64,000 bases of DNA. It comes from Cladocopium goreaui (Eukaryota; Sar; Dinophyceae; Suessiales; Symbiodiniaceae). The stretch spans positions 206,929 to 270,928 of the forward strand of contig CAMXCT020006761.1 in assembly GCA_947184155.2 (NCBI GenBank), read 5' to 3'. The translations under genes and the position numbers were made by a program. Each line of letters begins with the position of its first letter. Position 1 is the first letter of the stretch. This document shows, piece by piece, positions 63,315 to 64,000 of this stretch. The notes below the pieces were generated by a model. The model had not been told where the DNA came from, made no database searches, and saw only the letters and a list, made by a program, of their open reading frames with translations.

Positions 63315-63475
63315 GGTGTATATCACTGCTACAGGATGAAACGCTCCATGCTAACTGCGTTTGCGTTGTTCTTTGGTCCTGTTGCAGTGATATAGTTTCA
63401 CGTATCCAGAGCAGTGAAATGTTTCGAAGCATAAGTACAGTATTATTCGCAAATACCTTTGCAAGACTGGCTTAG
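63315..63475 (+). CDS. Terminal exon of a plus-strand gene
   Basis: The acceptor GCTATGTTAGCTTTCCAG is followed by a 2-base start and 52 codons to TAG: LLQDETLHANCVCVVLWSCC, then DIVSRIQSSEMFRSISTVLF and ANTFARLA. An internal TTGCAG at about 63395 allows a shorter version. Cys-rich in the first half. Product unknown. Confidence 0.45.
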
Positions 63476-63529
63476 ACGTATTCTTGCTGACACTGATATA
63501 AGAGGCATGATGTCATTAACAGAGAGAGA

Positions 63530-64000
63530 GTGGCAAACATCTGCCTGAGTTCCTGAACATGGTCTTCAACATCTCGGAGGCATTTGTCTTCGACAAGAAG
63601 ACATTGGGAGTCAGGAAACCTGGTGGAGTGAGGTCACCTTTTTTTGCAACTTCTTCAACTGCTACCATGATGAACCCTCAAAACATCTCAAAACTGCATA
63701 TGATGTGGGGGGGGCATACAGGAAATCAATGGATAGTTGGCCCAAAATGGATGCTTCAATGTGTGAACGACAATAGATACTATTTGTGGATGCTCGTCCA
63801 TGATCATAATGATTATTTATCACCCATTAGTAATCATTATTATCTATCAGTATGCATGATTGATGATAGTTAAACAGACGTTATTCATCATACCATGATT
63901 ACCATAATGTACCATCCTCTACGTAATCGTTATAGCAGTGATTAACGATTAAATAACCATTATTGTTACGGTAAAACCATTGATATTAACTATTGATTAT
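63530..64000 (+). repeat. Duplicated segment, copy 2 (copy 1 at 55257), with exon
   Basis: Same sequence as 55257-55727 at a constant offset of 8,273 bp, running off the window end. It includes the exon GKHLPEFLNMVFNISEAFVF ending at about 63626 before GTGAGG. Scattered substitutions in the intron as well as in the exon suggest a fairly recent copy. Confidence 0.95.

Noticed and set aside
1..64000. Dinoflagellate spliced-leader gene, rRNA or snRNA genes
   Set aside because: I looked for the spliced-leader core (TTTTGGCTCAAG) and for conserved rRNA/snRNA blocks and found none that I could support by eye.

Overview
The window reads as nuclear DNA of a dinoflagellate, most likely of the Symbiodiniaceae/Suessiales type. 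The evidence is indirect. One locus (about 2.7-5.6 kb) encodes two proteins that I recognise from memory as belonging to families greatly amplified in Symbiodiniaceae genomes. Elsewhere coding sequence is mostly cut into short exons spread over AT-rich DNA, on both strands. The DNA between is filled with microsatellites, minisatellites and short foldback elements. There is no operon structure, no CRISPR array and no convincing tRNA, rRNA or spliced-leader gene. I could not run a search, so family names rest on visible motifs and memory.

Layout. 1-1260: GC-rich tandem array (unit about 360 bp). 1.3-2.5 kb: mostly featureless. 2.69-5.64 kb: a two-exon GIY-YIG/T5orf172-like gene followed on the same strand by a long ORF with transposase-like spacing of motifs and one in-frame stop. 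6-9.9 kb: isolated exons. 10.5-15 kb: an AT block, then a 3.1-kb array built on CATGAG. 15.3-30 kb: exons of several split genes separated by foldback elements. 31.1-34.0 kb: a 2.9-kb minisatellite of ATATGGTGATA/C units. 34.8-39.8 kb: a minus-strand exon pair, then a plus-strand gene whose exons join in phase. 39.9-44.1 kb and 52.5-53.5 kb: intron-poor, GC-richer ORF islands bordered by pyrimidine microsatellites and local tandem arrays. 45.8-49.3 kb: a plus-strand multi-exon gene riddled with foldback elements. 50.7-52.4 kb: a duplicated segment with TATC/CT microsatellites. 55.2-56.9 kb and 63.5-64 kb: duplications. 57.2-60.1 kb: a minus-strand multi-exon gene. 60.3-63.5 kb: plus-strand exons, including a compact gene readable from ATG to stop.

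Two foldback families dominate. Family 1 has TA-flanked ends CCCTCTGGTAA...TTACCAGAGGG; its inverted repeat places a GT donor-like site at the left end and a CAG acceptor-like site at the right end of every copy, in either orientation. One copy appears to have replaced the acceptor of an exon while keeping the reading phase. Family 2 has CTGGTTGGTGG...CCACCAACCAG ends with a conserved internal TTTTTCAG. Both resemble introner-like elements and are the most interesting signal here, together with the transposase-like locus. Exon calls rest on splice signals, open frames and phase agreement; RNA evidence would be decisive.
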